Shown: one piece after another, positions 36,201 to 47,300 of the stretch
Layout of the letters: the number at the start of each line of letters is the position of its first letter
Position numbering within the stretch: position 1 is the first letter of the stretch
Notes under the pieces: generated by a model
The model's input: only the letters and a program-made list of their open reading frames with translations
Databases searched by the model: none
Told to the model about the DNA's origin: nothing
Source of the DNA: Lateolabrax maculatus
Taxonomy: Eukaryota > Chordata > Actinopteri > Acropomatiformes > Lateolabracidae
Direction of reading: 5' to 3'
Assembly: GCA_031216445.1 (NCBI GenBank)
Contig: CM062219.1
Span: 20,444,501-20,508,500 of the forward strand
DNA: 64,000 bases
Made by a program: the position numbers and the translations under genes

Positions 36201-39200
36201 AGGAACCACCAACCAATCTGGTGAGAGCGGGCAGGTGTTTAAACGTTGACTTTCAAAACTCAGCAGGTCACGGCTGCTGCTAAATTCTAAAATTTCCAAA
36301 CAACTTTGACACCACAGTTGGTCGGATGTTTGAAAATAGTGTTCAGGTGTTGTGACCAATCAGCAGCCATTGAGATGAAGCATGGTCAACTGCAGTTCCT
36401 CTAATGTCCACTAGTTGCTGCTCCAAGACAATGCTGACTGTATTGAAGTGAATGGGAAAACCCCCAACTTCTCTGTACTAATACGATGTCAGGAAAGTTT
36501 TACACAAGTTATGCTCTCAAGATAATTTACCTTCTTATTCTGCAAGTCTGAACAACTCTGTGTGAAGTCTACTGGAAAGCAACTACTGAACTGACCATCT
36601 GCCATTGTCTGATCGTCCTTAAGAAACCTATAGGGGGCTACACAGATGTTCCAGTAGTTCTTTTTAGTTTTAGTTTTTAGTTTAGTTAAGTTATGGCTGT
36701 AATCTTTTCCTGATAGCCATATTCGAGGTCCTTAACATTGTGAAGTGGCTGATGGAGCTCTGACCTGCGATCATTTCTGTATCTAAAATTAATTTTGTCT
36801 TCTCCAGCCTGCAAAGTCAAAAGAGGCAGTGCAAGTTAAGGAGGTGAAGCTAGTTTCCAGCCAGGCATCAACCACTGACACTGCAAGCTCCCAGTCCCAA
36901 CAGTCAACAAATCAGTCCACAAACCAGCCTGCAAACCAGCCGACACATCACAGGCACAAGAGAATTCAGGAACACGAGAAAGAGAGGAAGGAGCTCTTCT
37001 CCAAACCACCATCACAGGTACCTGAAGGCTGAATGACTTCATCAATTAACACATCTTATCTAGTTTATTTTGGCTGTTGTAAATTCTTACTGGGACTGAG
37101 TGTGGATTCCATTTACACTGACAACATCCTTCCATGTGTTGTCTTCAGACACCCGAGAAGAAGGGGGAAGCGGAAGAGGTAGAGCCTCTTGCTGAGACCT
37201 GCAGCGAACATCCTGACTACTCCTCCTCCTCAAATAGCAGGAGCTGCTCCGGAGGAGGAGGAGCAGATGGAGGAGGCCTGTCGGCGGAACAGCCTTTCAT
37301 CAAACTAAGCCAGGAGGAGTATGCAGAACACCACTCCTCCATCATGCACTGCAGGTCTGCCTCCAACATACTCCCAGTTCAGTTTGGTTAGACTAGGGTA
37401 GGGATGCAGATGGACCGTAGCAGCTCACACGTTCAAGAACTATATATGAATCCTTCCATTCCGTCTTCTGTTTTCCAGGGTTGACTGTTCTGGTCGCCGG
37501 GTTGCCAGTTTGGACGTAGATGGAGTCATCAAGGTAAATCTTCATCATTTATCTTTTGGGGTTGAACGAACATAGAAAAGAAAAAGAAAACATGCATATT
37601 GTTATTACTGTATATAACTAATTGAAACACATAATAAAGCCTTGTTCCTCCCCCTCATCATCTTTAGGTGTGGTCATTCAACCCCATCATGCAGACCAAA
37701 GCCACCATCATGTCCAAGTCTCCTCTGCTGTCTCTGGAGTGGGCCACCAAACCCGATAGACTGGTACGAACAAGAGACAGACTGCACAAGATCTAAATAT
37801 AAAGATTTTAACCGCATTAATCAGGTTTCTATTGATACTTTAATCTGGGACAGGAACATTTACATGATTACATTCAGTCAGCAATAAACTGCCATGCTCA
37901 GGAAATCCCCTTATTATTAAAGTGAACGTAAATACAGTAATTCTGTGGGATTCATGAAAAAATAGCTTGGTTATATTCTGTCTTCACCTGACCAAATATA
38001 CACAATACACAAAACTACAAAGAAAGAAAACCAACACAAACTAACAGCATGACACAGAATAAAAACACTAAAATGTAACATATTATTTTCCTACCCTGTA
38101 TGTGACAGACTCAGAAGAGTCCAAAAAGAAAATTCACCTCCCAGTGTGTGTGTGTGGTGTCAGTTATTACTAGGCAGCGGGGTTGGAACAGTGCGGCTAT
38201 ACGATACGGACGCCAAGAAGAATCTCTATGAGATGAACATCGACGACACCCATCCACGGTAAACCTTTGTGTCTGTCTGATGTGCAGTTTGAAGTAACCG
38301 TGCTGTATGTGGAGCTGTAAAGGGATGTGATGTTGGAGGCAAATAGAAAAACACGTTTTTGGGAAATTATCTTATTTGCTTTCTTTCTGAGAGTGAGATG
38401 AGGAGATGGATATATATATCATGTCTGTGTGCTTAGTACGGAGCTGGAGTCAGAACATGGTTAGCCTAGCTTAGCATAATGACTGGAAGCAGGGGGAAAC
38501 AGCTAGCCTGATCCGTCCAAAGTTCATAAAATACACCTACCAACGATTCTAAAGATCACTAATTAACACATTATTATCCCATTTCTGTAAACCAACAAGT
38601 CTACAGCCTATGTACTCTGGCACAGGGATGATTTGTGCCAAATGCTTACGGCAGCATCCTAACGTGTTTGCATTGACAATATTAACATGCTGATGTAGTG
38701 AAGTACAAATTCTGATAATATGTCCCTCCCGTGTCTCTCAGTATTTTGTCTCTAGCTTGCAGTCCCAGCGGCTCATCCTTTGTCTGCTCAGCTGCAGCTC
38801 TCAGTCGATCTGGGAGCTCCGATGCTGTTCCTCGACTCCCTATCCCGGTGTCTGGACAGCTGCTGCTCTGGGACACCAAGACAGTCAAACAACAAGTAAT
38901 TCATTAACTCAGTAATAGTTATTTAATAGTCATGGGTTAGATAGTTAAAAGATTCATATAGATGCAGCAGAATCAGATATATCATCCTTTTTATTCCATG
39001 CATTCTTCTGTCAAAATCTGGCACCTACATTACCCACAATGCAATTCAACTATTTGGCTGGAGATTTGGGCATGTTATGCTAGTAGCAACTAATGTAGCC
39101 TTTAGACTTTAGCCTGCAGCAGAAATGAGCAGAAGGCTATAGAGATCTGGTCAGCTCACTTCTTTATAACTCCACACCCCCCAGATTTAATTTTTCTAGT

Positions 39201-41016
39201 CTTTCTAGTCTTCAGCCCCAACCGATGCTGACTCAGGTGACATCATTTGAGGCCATTTTTTCAGACTGCACACAGCACCCTCTGCAGACACTAATTGCTT
39301 TATACTACTTGTTTTCACATATGCCGTAGTCCTCACCAACATCAGGAAACACACTGATTTGTGAACACAATGCAGTTCCCCTTCAACTCCAAATCACAAT
39401 ATTTATGTGAGAACATTTCAGCAGGTTCTTAGCAGGCCTGCCAGCACACTGGTAGTGATTGAAGCTGTTACGTATCGCTGTTTTGGTTTTAAACCTGAAG
39501 TCCTCCCTGGGTGCAGAGCAAACTTTTTCTAATAAAGGTCAACATGTGTCCAACATGTGTTTAACATGGGTCATGATGTCTGGAGGGTATCAGGTCTAGT
39601 AGTGGACTACTGAATAAGGCCTGACTGATGCTGGGAAGTTTTAAAAATCCAATAATGATATGTTGGCTTATTAATACATTTAAACATTTTGGATCTGTTA
39701 AATTAGGTTGTTAAATATTAGTGGTTCTGATATGTACTGAGTTATACACATTTTACAGTAAAAAGGGCTAAAAATGATTGCATCGCCAATATAACACTGT
39801 GTCCATAAACTTTCAGTTCAATTACCCCGAACAACGGACTTTGGCTGGTGTGAGGCATCAATGTTTGTTTGCGTTTTCAGACATTTGCATATTATTAAGA
39901 TATATCAGTGCCATGTTGAGCTGCTGACCACTATCATGTTAATGTGCTAACCCTGAGTATGTTACATTAAACTCTACGTACAGCTGAAGCATACTAACAT
40001 GATAAATGGTAACACTTACAGTAACTTAATGTGTACACTAATGGATATTAGCATTAGTATTAGCTTCAGTGTTTGTATTTGGCTGTGGTATAATCAGTGT
40101 TCTGTCTGTCTCTCAGCTCCAGTTCTCTTTAGAACCTGAACCAGTAGCCATTAACTGCACAGCCTTCAATCACAACGGAAATCTGCTGGTGACCGGAGCT
40201 GCTGATGGAGTTATCAGACTGTTCGGTCAGTGTTTATCAGGGACGCATCTAATGATTATTTTCACTGTATACTATTCACGATCACTTAAAATGTTGAATC
40301 TCAGAATTAACTGAAATGACAGATGACAGCTTCATTGCTAAAAGAGCTCAAAGTAACATCTTTCAAAATCTGTATTTTGAATAACAGCAAAAATCCTAGA
40401 GATCCATTCTCCTCAGCCAAGACTATTAGATCCGTCCTAAACATTTAATATGTCACTGAACCGGCTCAGTACATAAACAGTACATTGTACAGTACACTAT
40501 ATTGATGTGCAGTCACATGCTTGTGTAACATCTACATATTAATGAGTGAACACATGACTCTATTCTGTGCTGTAGACATGCAGCGGTATGAGAGCGCTAT
40601 GAGCTGGAGAGCTCACGATGGAGAAGTTTACAGCGTGGAGTTCAGCTACGATGAAAACACCGTCTTCAGCATCGGAGAAGATGGCAAGGTGTGTGTGTGT
40701 GTTTGGTATTGCTAACGTTGTGGAGAAAAACATTTGTTTACACAGTTACATTCCTTATGGGGACAAAAAGCAAGTCCCCATACCGTAAATCATTACATTT
40801 TTGGGTGAAAACTTGGTTTAAGGTTAGGGTAAGGTTGGGTTTAGGTCATGGTTAATGTTTGGGTAAGTCTCATGGAAATGAATGTAAGTCTCCAGAAGTG
40901 ATAGAAACTTGACTACAGAGTCTAAAAATGTCTTAACATGTTTTAATGTTGCAGAGCATGTTGCATGTTTGGAAAGAAACTGCCACGACAGTTTTGATTT
41001 AAGAGAATAAGTGTGT

Positions 41017-41095
<79 letters not shown>

Positions 41096-41869
41096 CAGTT
41101 CATCCAGTGGAACATCCATCGGTGTGGGGTGAAGCAGTCGGAGCAGGTTTTACCTCAGGACGCCACTGGGCCCTTTGTCCTGTCAGGGTATAGTGGATAC
41201 AAACAGGTAAGTAGTGTTGTCATGCAAACAACTGGTTTACTTCCCAGACTGCAGTAGCTTTGTTTTATCCTTTACATCTCTCTTACTGAAGCGCCACAAA
41301 ACCTTTGTTATGATAAATGAGGTCAAAGGACAATGACTCCTGCTGATGGAATATTTGGTAAAAGAGTGAAATAAAATGAATGTAATGGCACACTGATGAA
41401 CTCTGCAGGTTCAGGTTCCTCGTGGTCGACTATTTGCCTTCGACTCTGAAGGACAACACGTCCTGACCTGCTCCAGCACTGGAGGACTCATATACAGAGT
41501 AAATACACCTTGTTTTATTTGGTTTTAGTGTTTCTGTTTGTATACAATAATTATAATCTCTCATTATTTGTATTATTACATTTATTGTAATTATCTTTGT
41601 GTAATTTTGATACATTTGTAACACTTTTTTCGTTGTTTTTCTCTATTTTCTTTGAAATTATGTTTTATATTTTGATTTGCTAACATGCGCCCCCCCCATT
41701 CCAGCTGACCAATGGGGAGTCAGCCCTGGAGAGCGTGCTATCACTGGGTGGGCACAAAGCGCCGGTAGTGACAGTTGATTGGTGCTCGGCGGTGGACTGC
41801 GGCACCTGCCTGACCGCTTCCATGGACGGGAAGATCAAACTGAGCACGCTCCTGGCACAGAAGTCCTGA
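30246..41869 (+). CDS. wdr91: WD repeat-containing protein 91, complete, 17 coding exons
   Basis: Exons: 30246..30368, 30478..30657, 30741..30948, 31108..31190, 31589..31698, 36049..36220, 36808..37017, 37149..37354, 37479..37533, 37668..37763, 38164..38258, 38742..38895, 40117..40225, 40576..40688, 41099..41206, 41409..41498, 41705..41869. They total 2277 nt and 758 residues; human WDR91 is about 747. Landmarks are AVERTDEHVREYLIYRGFTS at the start, IKADKEKGFRVDKIIDQLQQ, QAEWRDWFILPFIP, FSRQWADTFLVSLHNFLSVL, a short coiled coil near residues 180-205, a Ser/Gln/Asn-rich linker, then a WD40 propeller from about residue 425 ([60 protein letters not shown]). WDR91 acts with WDR81 on endosomes, binds Rab7 and restrains the Beclin-1/VPS34 PI3-kinase during early-to-late endosome conversion. 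The intron between exons 3 and 4 is AT-AC (see findings). Intron 5 is 4.35 kb and holds a LINE remnant. An ATTAAA lies at 42005..42010. Confidence 0.97.
30949..31107 (+). other. wdr91: Probable U12-type AT-AC intron of wdr91
   Basis: Exon 3 reads through Cys-Met and the first base of a Pro codon. The next bases are ATATCCTT (30949..30956), the U12 AT-AC donor consensus. The segment ends in TTTTCAC at 31107. TCCTTAAC lies at 31090..31097 with its branch A about 11 nt from the 3' end, matching the U12 branch-point consensus and distance. Splicing here gives Cys-Met-Pro-Gln-Pro-Val-Leu-Leu-Ser-Phe-Asp, aligned to human CMPVPVILNFD. A GT donor at 30943 does not restore frame with the CAG acceptor at 31110..31112. 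Confidence 0.88.
32855..33930 (-). pseudogene. Degenerate L2/Rex1-like LINE remnant in wdr91 intron 5
   Basis: On the minus strand, the reverse-transcriptase box reads YANDTQLYIGVNL (about 33890..33850), where active elements have F/YADDTQLY. Downstream are SLDDRNIS, LQLVENAAARLLTKAREGEH (about 33350..33290) and SQGSFKSLLKSFLL (about 33020..32980), in the order expected of this clade. Frameshifts and stops are frequent and the catalytic ADD is AND. It lies antisense to wdr91. Confidence 0.75.
36391..36555 (+). repeat. Dispersed repeat, copy 1
   Basis: Shares GTTGCTGCTCCAAG, TGTATTGAAGTGAATGGG, AAACCCCCAACTT, AGTTTT.ACACAA and ATTTACCTTCTT in the same order with 61662..61825. It lies in wdr91 intron 6. 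Confidence 0.8.
38340..38600 (+). repeat. Percomorph interspersed repeat fragment in wdr91 intron
   Basis: TTTTTGGGAAATTATCTTAT, GAGAGTGAGATGAGGAGATG, TTAGCCTAGCTTAGCATAAT, GACTGGAAGCAGGGGGAAAC and AGCTAGCCTGATCCGTCCAA follow each other as in the family also seen at 5528..5690. Its last part, ACCTACCAACGATTCTAAAG, corresponds to the start of the 5528 copy. Confidence 0.6.
40745..40905 (+). repeat. GGGTTAGG-type interspersed fish repeat in wdr91 intron 14
   Basis: TATGGGGAC and GTCCCCATA form a 9-bp inverted pair (40756..40782). AAATCATTACATTTTTGGGT, then AAGGTTAGGGTAAGGTTGGG and AATGAATGTAAGTCTCC follow. This order is familiar from many fish introns. Confidence 0.5.
41011..41094. repeat. (GT)n microsatellite forming the 3' splice region of wdr91 exon 15
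   Basis: An 84-bp run of GT, with one CT, ends 4 nt before the exon at 41099 (GTGTTCAG then the exon). Confidence 0.97.
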
Positions 41870-43129
41870 CTGAGGATCTGACAGAGGACACTTGAGGGGT
41901 CAGAGGTCATCATGGAGATTATTCCAGAATATGATAAATACAGCATGTCGCCTGATGCAGTGCAAACAGTGAAAACTCACCAACCTGTTATAAATTCATT
42001 TAACATTAAAGTCCCACTGAAAGTTCAATTTGACAGCAGGTTTTTTTCTTAAAGCTGCCTAGAAGAACTTTTATAGGCCTCTAGGGGGCAGAGGAACCCC
42101 AAAACAGTCTGACAGACGTACAGCCCTGATGTATTATCACCTTTATATATAAGCTGTTGTGGCTAACTTGTTAGCAAGCAGCTGCCTAATTCCACCTGAT
42201 GAATCTAAGTCCAATATTCATTCCTTTTAGCTCTGTTTTTTGTCTCCACTAACTCCTGAGAAGTCTCTTTAGCTGCTTAATGCTCCACTTTCTTCATCAG
42301 CTGGTTTCTGTGTCTGTCTGCTGTTTGTGGCTGAACAGGAAGAGTACAGTGGGTTTATCAGATCTTGTTTGTTGAAAATAGCTACCTGCTGATGCTAGAA
42401 ACAATGTTGTGTATGAACCAAACAGTAAATGTGGCATAAATCCAAAACTATGAGCTAAAAGAGGCTTAAACCAAGGGCCAAACTCTGGGTCTGAAAGGTG
42501 AAGCCAATGTGCCAATGCAACCAGTCGCCCCGACTCCACTGGCTCAAGACGCCAAGATGCCAAACTCGAGGCTTCAAATCAGTAGTCCACAAACCAATGT
42601 GTGACTTCACTTCTTTTATACAGTCTGTGGTATCCCCGTGAGGAACAAGTAAAGAGAGAGGACAATAACATAAAAACAACCACATGGTAAGGCCCCCTTG
42701 AAAGGGCGACATTGTCTTACTTTTGTGGAGTTCATATTATATATTTAATTTCAGCTGTGTTAACATTTTGTTAATGTTTAATTTTATTTTAGTGTAGTTT
42801 TATTTTGGTATAGTTCCATATTTTTGTGATGTCATTATTTTTGCGGTACCATTTTTACGACATGTAATCGTAGTGCTTTTTAATATGACAGCTCTGAGTT
42901 TTTATCCTGGGCCAGTGGGCAGCAGCGGCGCTGCTCCCTCGGCAGGGGGCGCCCTGACACTGTGTGCTGCAATTCCTTCCAGCGAAGAAGAAGCGGGAGC
43001 AACAACAATAACACACAGCTAGCTACACTGAGGAGAACATCTACGAAATGTCCTGTTTTTAGCTCGTAAATCCTGCTTGAACACATACAGGCAGAACGAT
43101 TCCGCGAACAGAGTCCAGAATAAATGTTC
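41870..43129. other. wdr91 3' UTR and spacer with an interspersed repeat
   Basis: After the wdr91 stop there is ATTAAA at 42005. The block 42015..42420 (GGCCTCTAGGGGGCAGAGGA, GCTGCCTAATTCCACCTGAT, GCTCCACTTTCTTCATCAGC) resembles a common percomorph repeat. No gene was found. Confidence 0.5.
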
Positions 43130-43302
43130 GCGGTGGTGAATTCAGGCGCCATGTTGTGTTTGTAACAGAAATAGCATGTTGTCGATGTGACGCGACGACG
43201 ACAGAAGCTAACTAGCTGCCCCGTTAGCTTGTTTACTCTCAGCCCGGTTCTCTTTTTCGCTTTTCTGTTTAATGTCACTGGGCCCCGGTACCGCGTGCAG
43301 AC

Positions 43303-44321
43303 ATGGAGAGCTTGTACAAGCGGAAAATGTTCGCGTCGATGCGGAAAACCAAAGTGGACGCTTCGAAGAAGCGGCAGATCGGCCTACCCGCGTCCATCCT
43401 GGACGACAGTGACGAAGGCTCCTTCTCCTCCTCCTCCTCTTCCTCCGGATCCCAATCCGACTTCCAGAGCTCCCCGGAGGAGGACAGCGAGCAGGAGGAC
43501 CGGGGCCGGAGCGATTCCGGGGCGACTTCCAGCGACGACAGCCGCTCAGTGACCCGCAGAAAGCGCAGGTTCCTGGGAGGCGAGGACAGCTCCTCGTCCT
43601 CCAGTTCCGAGGAGGAGGACGATGATGATGAAGAGGAGGACGAGAAGAAGAAGAAGAAGAAGAAGGACAGGAGCCAGCCGAAGAGAATGGTGCAGCCCAA
43701 GAAGCGGAGCAGGCTGCAGCGGCAGGACGAGTCGGACTCTGACCATGCGGAGGAGAAGCGGAGAGAGGAGGCGGAGAAGGCGAAGAGGAGGCAGAGACAC
43801 AACAAGCTGCTGGCGCTGTCCCGGAGGATGAAGGCCCGGGTCCCGAGCCGAAGGAGGAGCCGCCTGAAGCAGGTACACCTTTGGCCCCCCATCACACACA
43901 GTCCCTTCACTTTAGTTCTTCTGTTAAGGTCAAATGTGCACATGTAATAATGATAAGAACATCAGTTGGGTTTGCCCTTTAAGTAAGTTGAGTGTTAAAA
44001 TTCATGATTGAGTATTTTTTCTGTTGGATTTTCTGAATACAATTGCAGCACTTTTTAGCATCCAGCTCATCAAATCGAAGTTGACCATGTGGTTTGTATT
44101 TTCAGGGTACAAGTGACGAAGAAGAGTCCAAAGAAGCTGAGGAGGGGGATGGAGATGGAGGCGGAGGAGAAAACGGCAGCAAGAAAGAGGCTTCAGAAGG
44201 TGATGAAGGAGGCACAGGGGAGGAGAAAGACAAGGACGAAGAGACGGAAGAGGAGGAGGAGGAGGAGGAGGATGAGGATGAGGAGGAGGATGAGGGAAAG
44301 AAAAGGAAGAAGAAGAAGTAG
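43303..44321 (+). CDS. Unidentified acidic/lysine-rich, probably nuclear protein, two exons
   Basis: Exon 1 is 43303..43872 (190 codons, GTACAC donor) and exon 2 is 44106..44321 (71 codons plus TAG, TTTTCAG acceptor), giving 261 residues in phase 0. It starts MESLYKRKMFASMRKTKVDA, followed by KKRQIGLPASILDDSDEGSF. It then alternates Ser-rich and Glu/Asp-rich stretches with Lys/Arg blocks, has a basic helical segment (EKAKRRQRHNKLLALSRRMK) near residues 160-180, and ends in a long Glu/Asp tract closed by GKKRKKKK. This layout suggests a disordered nuclear or nucleolar protein with several nuclear localisation signals. The SILDDSDE start and the RRQRHNKLLALSRR helix faintly recall the N-terminal half of CCDC82, but the folded C-terminal domain of that family is absent, so I assign no name. 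The upstream region 43,130-43,302 is CpG-rich and holds a GGCGCCATGTTG (YY1-like) motif. Confidence 0.7.
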
Positions 44322-47300
44322 ATCCACACCGTGATGGAGGACCGAGACGGAGTTTGAATGTACTAAACAAAGAAGTAACTGAAAAGTACAACCATCAGAA
44401 AATGACTCATAGCTGTTAGTTTGTACAGTTTTTTTCCCCTCTCCTGCAGCATTTAAAGTGGAAAACAAAAACACTAAGAGTTACAAGGTTTTCATGGTCA
44501 TATCTGTTGCTATAGAAACAGACATTGGTGACGTGCAACAAGGAGTCATTCAGATGATCCAGACAGCCTCGTCGCCCCGTTACCACGTGTACTTTGTGAA
44601 CGAAACTAGGCCTGTAATGGGACACAGCTTTAGTGATGCTGATTGAAAAGTGGCCGATGGATACGTCACTCCCGGTTCAGGGTCATATGATGACTCTTAG
44701 TGGTCTGCCTCAGCTGGTCTATTGACATATTTCCATTCAAGTCAATTTTATTTATATATCCTAAAGTCACTAGTCCCAGTGGTTGATCCCAGATAGATGT
44801 CATGTCACTCATGTTCCACCGACAGGCGCAACTTTTTACTGCAGTCGTTGTGTAAAAAGCTTATAATGTTATACTGGTTCATATATTGGTTCATGAAATG
44901 TTCTAGTGTGTTTGAATTGGTAGGTGGAACATTAGTATAACTAGCAGCGGTGTAAAATGTGCAACATGTCTCCGACTTGACTATTAATGCAGTGTGTCAG
45001 ATATCCACAGTCTTTATTTTATTCTGATATTATTGTTTTTAAATACTGTTAAGATGTCTCAGTGGACATCAGTGACATGCCTTGTGACAAAATGATTGAA
45101 CTCCACTTACTGTATGTTTTTTGTTTTTTGTTTGTTTTTAGCTTTCAACCTCATGTCATGGTCTTAAGCGAATGGTATTGTTTCAGTTGTCAAAAAAAGT
45201 GGTTGAAAGCTCCACAAAAAGCTAGTAAGTGGACCTTGAGTTAAAATTATTTTCATTACTATTTCACACTGCATTTCCCACCGATGAGAATGAACGTTTA
45301 CCCTCAAGGGAGTGACGCTGTTTCTTAGTGGCAGACTCAACTAGACCACCAGAACATGTTCACAATGGCTAAAATAACAGTGCCGTACCATCGGCCACTC
45401 AGTGAAGTCAGTGTTGATCTGAGCAGAGACGCTGTTCCAGATGCTTAACGTTCAGTTTATCTTGTGTTTCTGCTGAAAGAAGGAGAGCAGCTCAGTGGAC
45501 AGGGATGTGAAACTCAAACAACAAGACACCGAGCCGAAGAAATGTTCCTTTATTGATTAAAAAAAGTAACAGACTGTGTCCTGTACGACTCCAGGAGAGA
45601 CGTCAACTATGAGTCCCAGAGAGCATTGCTACAAGAAACATCCAAGCAGAGAGCTTTAAATTCTTGTTTTGTTCCCGTCTGCAGTGACAAGGCGTTATGA
45701 ATGTGATTAAACGCTGTTTCACAAGTGTGGATGGACAATGGCTGCTGAGGCTTCTGGGTACTGCAGTATTTAGAGACATTCAACATACCCAGCTGACAGC
45801 ACTCAGATTCTTTTTTTGTTGTTGCATGTTCCTTCTCTTTTATTGGTTTTTAGTTAAAACAAGATTAAATCTGACTCTGATCCTGCAAAGCAGATACAAA
45901 CTTAAACAATTGTACATTGTATTGTACAGTAGCTTTTTATTTGTTACAGTTTAAAGGCAGCGTTTGCAGAAATGTCTGTAGTTTGGGGTAGTTTTGTCCA
46001 TCTCTCCATCTATGAGTTTTAAGTACATTCGTCTTAGCAGCGACCCTCTGATTAGGTCTGATATTTTATTGCAAAAATAATTTCCATTATTATTATTATT
46101 ATTATTATAGTTCACCTGTTGCACTCGCTGAAAGCCTTTTATTTTAATTTGGCCAGTCATTTTTGTAAATGTTACATATAAATGTAACAGGAGAAGGAAT
46201 ACAGTGTTTTTCCTGTATATATAATTAATTTGGGCAGCCCACCCAAACCTTTCTTTGTACTATTCTATTTATTTCTTCCTCTCTAAAGTTTATTACAGTG
46301 CAGCATTCATGTCTTAATGTATCATTGCCCTCATCAGAAGTTACTCTTTTTATATACTCCCCTTATTTTCTGTTTCCTTCCCCTCTTTCTTCCCTTTTTT
46401 CAGTCTTTCCCTCCTGGCTCTTTTCCTTCTTTCTTCTGTAATGGTGCATTTTTTTTTATGTCCAGTTTTCCATCTGCAACTGTCAAACTGAACTCAGAGT
46501 GTTTAAGAGCCTTGTGGCCTTTTCTGCTTTTCGCTCAACTACTGGACTCAGTATGTTATTCAGAATGGTGATGACACACACACAAACACACGTGCCACAG
46601 TTACATATCAGTGCTGTGTATTTACTTGTTTTCCAGTGTATTTCTGGTCTTTTGTTGCTGTATAAAGCTCTTCAGACCAACCTGCCCTGTTGAAAACACC
46701 TCTTTTATTAATAAAGTTTCTTTTTATGACCAACAGATTTTGTGTTGGAAATCATCACATCTTAGCTTTGGTAGCATATAACTACATTTCCCATGAATCA
46801 GCCTGCCCTAGCTGTAAAATACTGTTTATTTTTATATGTGATAAACTGAGGGCTGAGGCCTCAGGACAGTAACTTCTGAACACATCACTTCAACAACTAT
46901 ATGACAACATGTGGTGGGCATCCAACAACTACAGCTCCCATGATGCTTTGACAGAGTCTTCATACAGGGATTTCAAGCCGCAGCCAAAAATATTGGCACG
47001 TTTGCACTTTTTTAAAATGGTGCAACATTTTTTTTCTTCCAGAAAATTGTTGACATTAAAACTATTTTGTAATTTCCATGTGTATTTCTTGTAGTTTGCT
47101 CACTCACACTTCCTCCATGTAACCTTTGCTAGTGCTAGTTATCTTACACACCTCTACATTATGTCTCACACAATGTATAAAAACCTCCAAATATTAAGAG
47201 CACAGACGCTGCTGGTGCCAGTGTTGCTGTATACATGTCATCTACAGTATAGTGTATATGACACATGATGACCTTTTTACACACTTGGTACTAGTGGAGT

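Noticed and set aside
41011..41257. Cys-Val repeat open frames
   Set aside because: Translation of the (GT)n microsatellite running into wdr91 exon 15 in wrong frames.
43275..43943. Minus-strand 222-codon Ser-rich frame
   Set aside because: Mirror of the Glu/Asp/Lys-rich coding exon on the plus strand; its Ser and Leu runs are complements of GAG/GAA codons.
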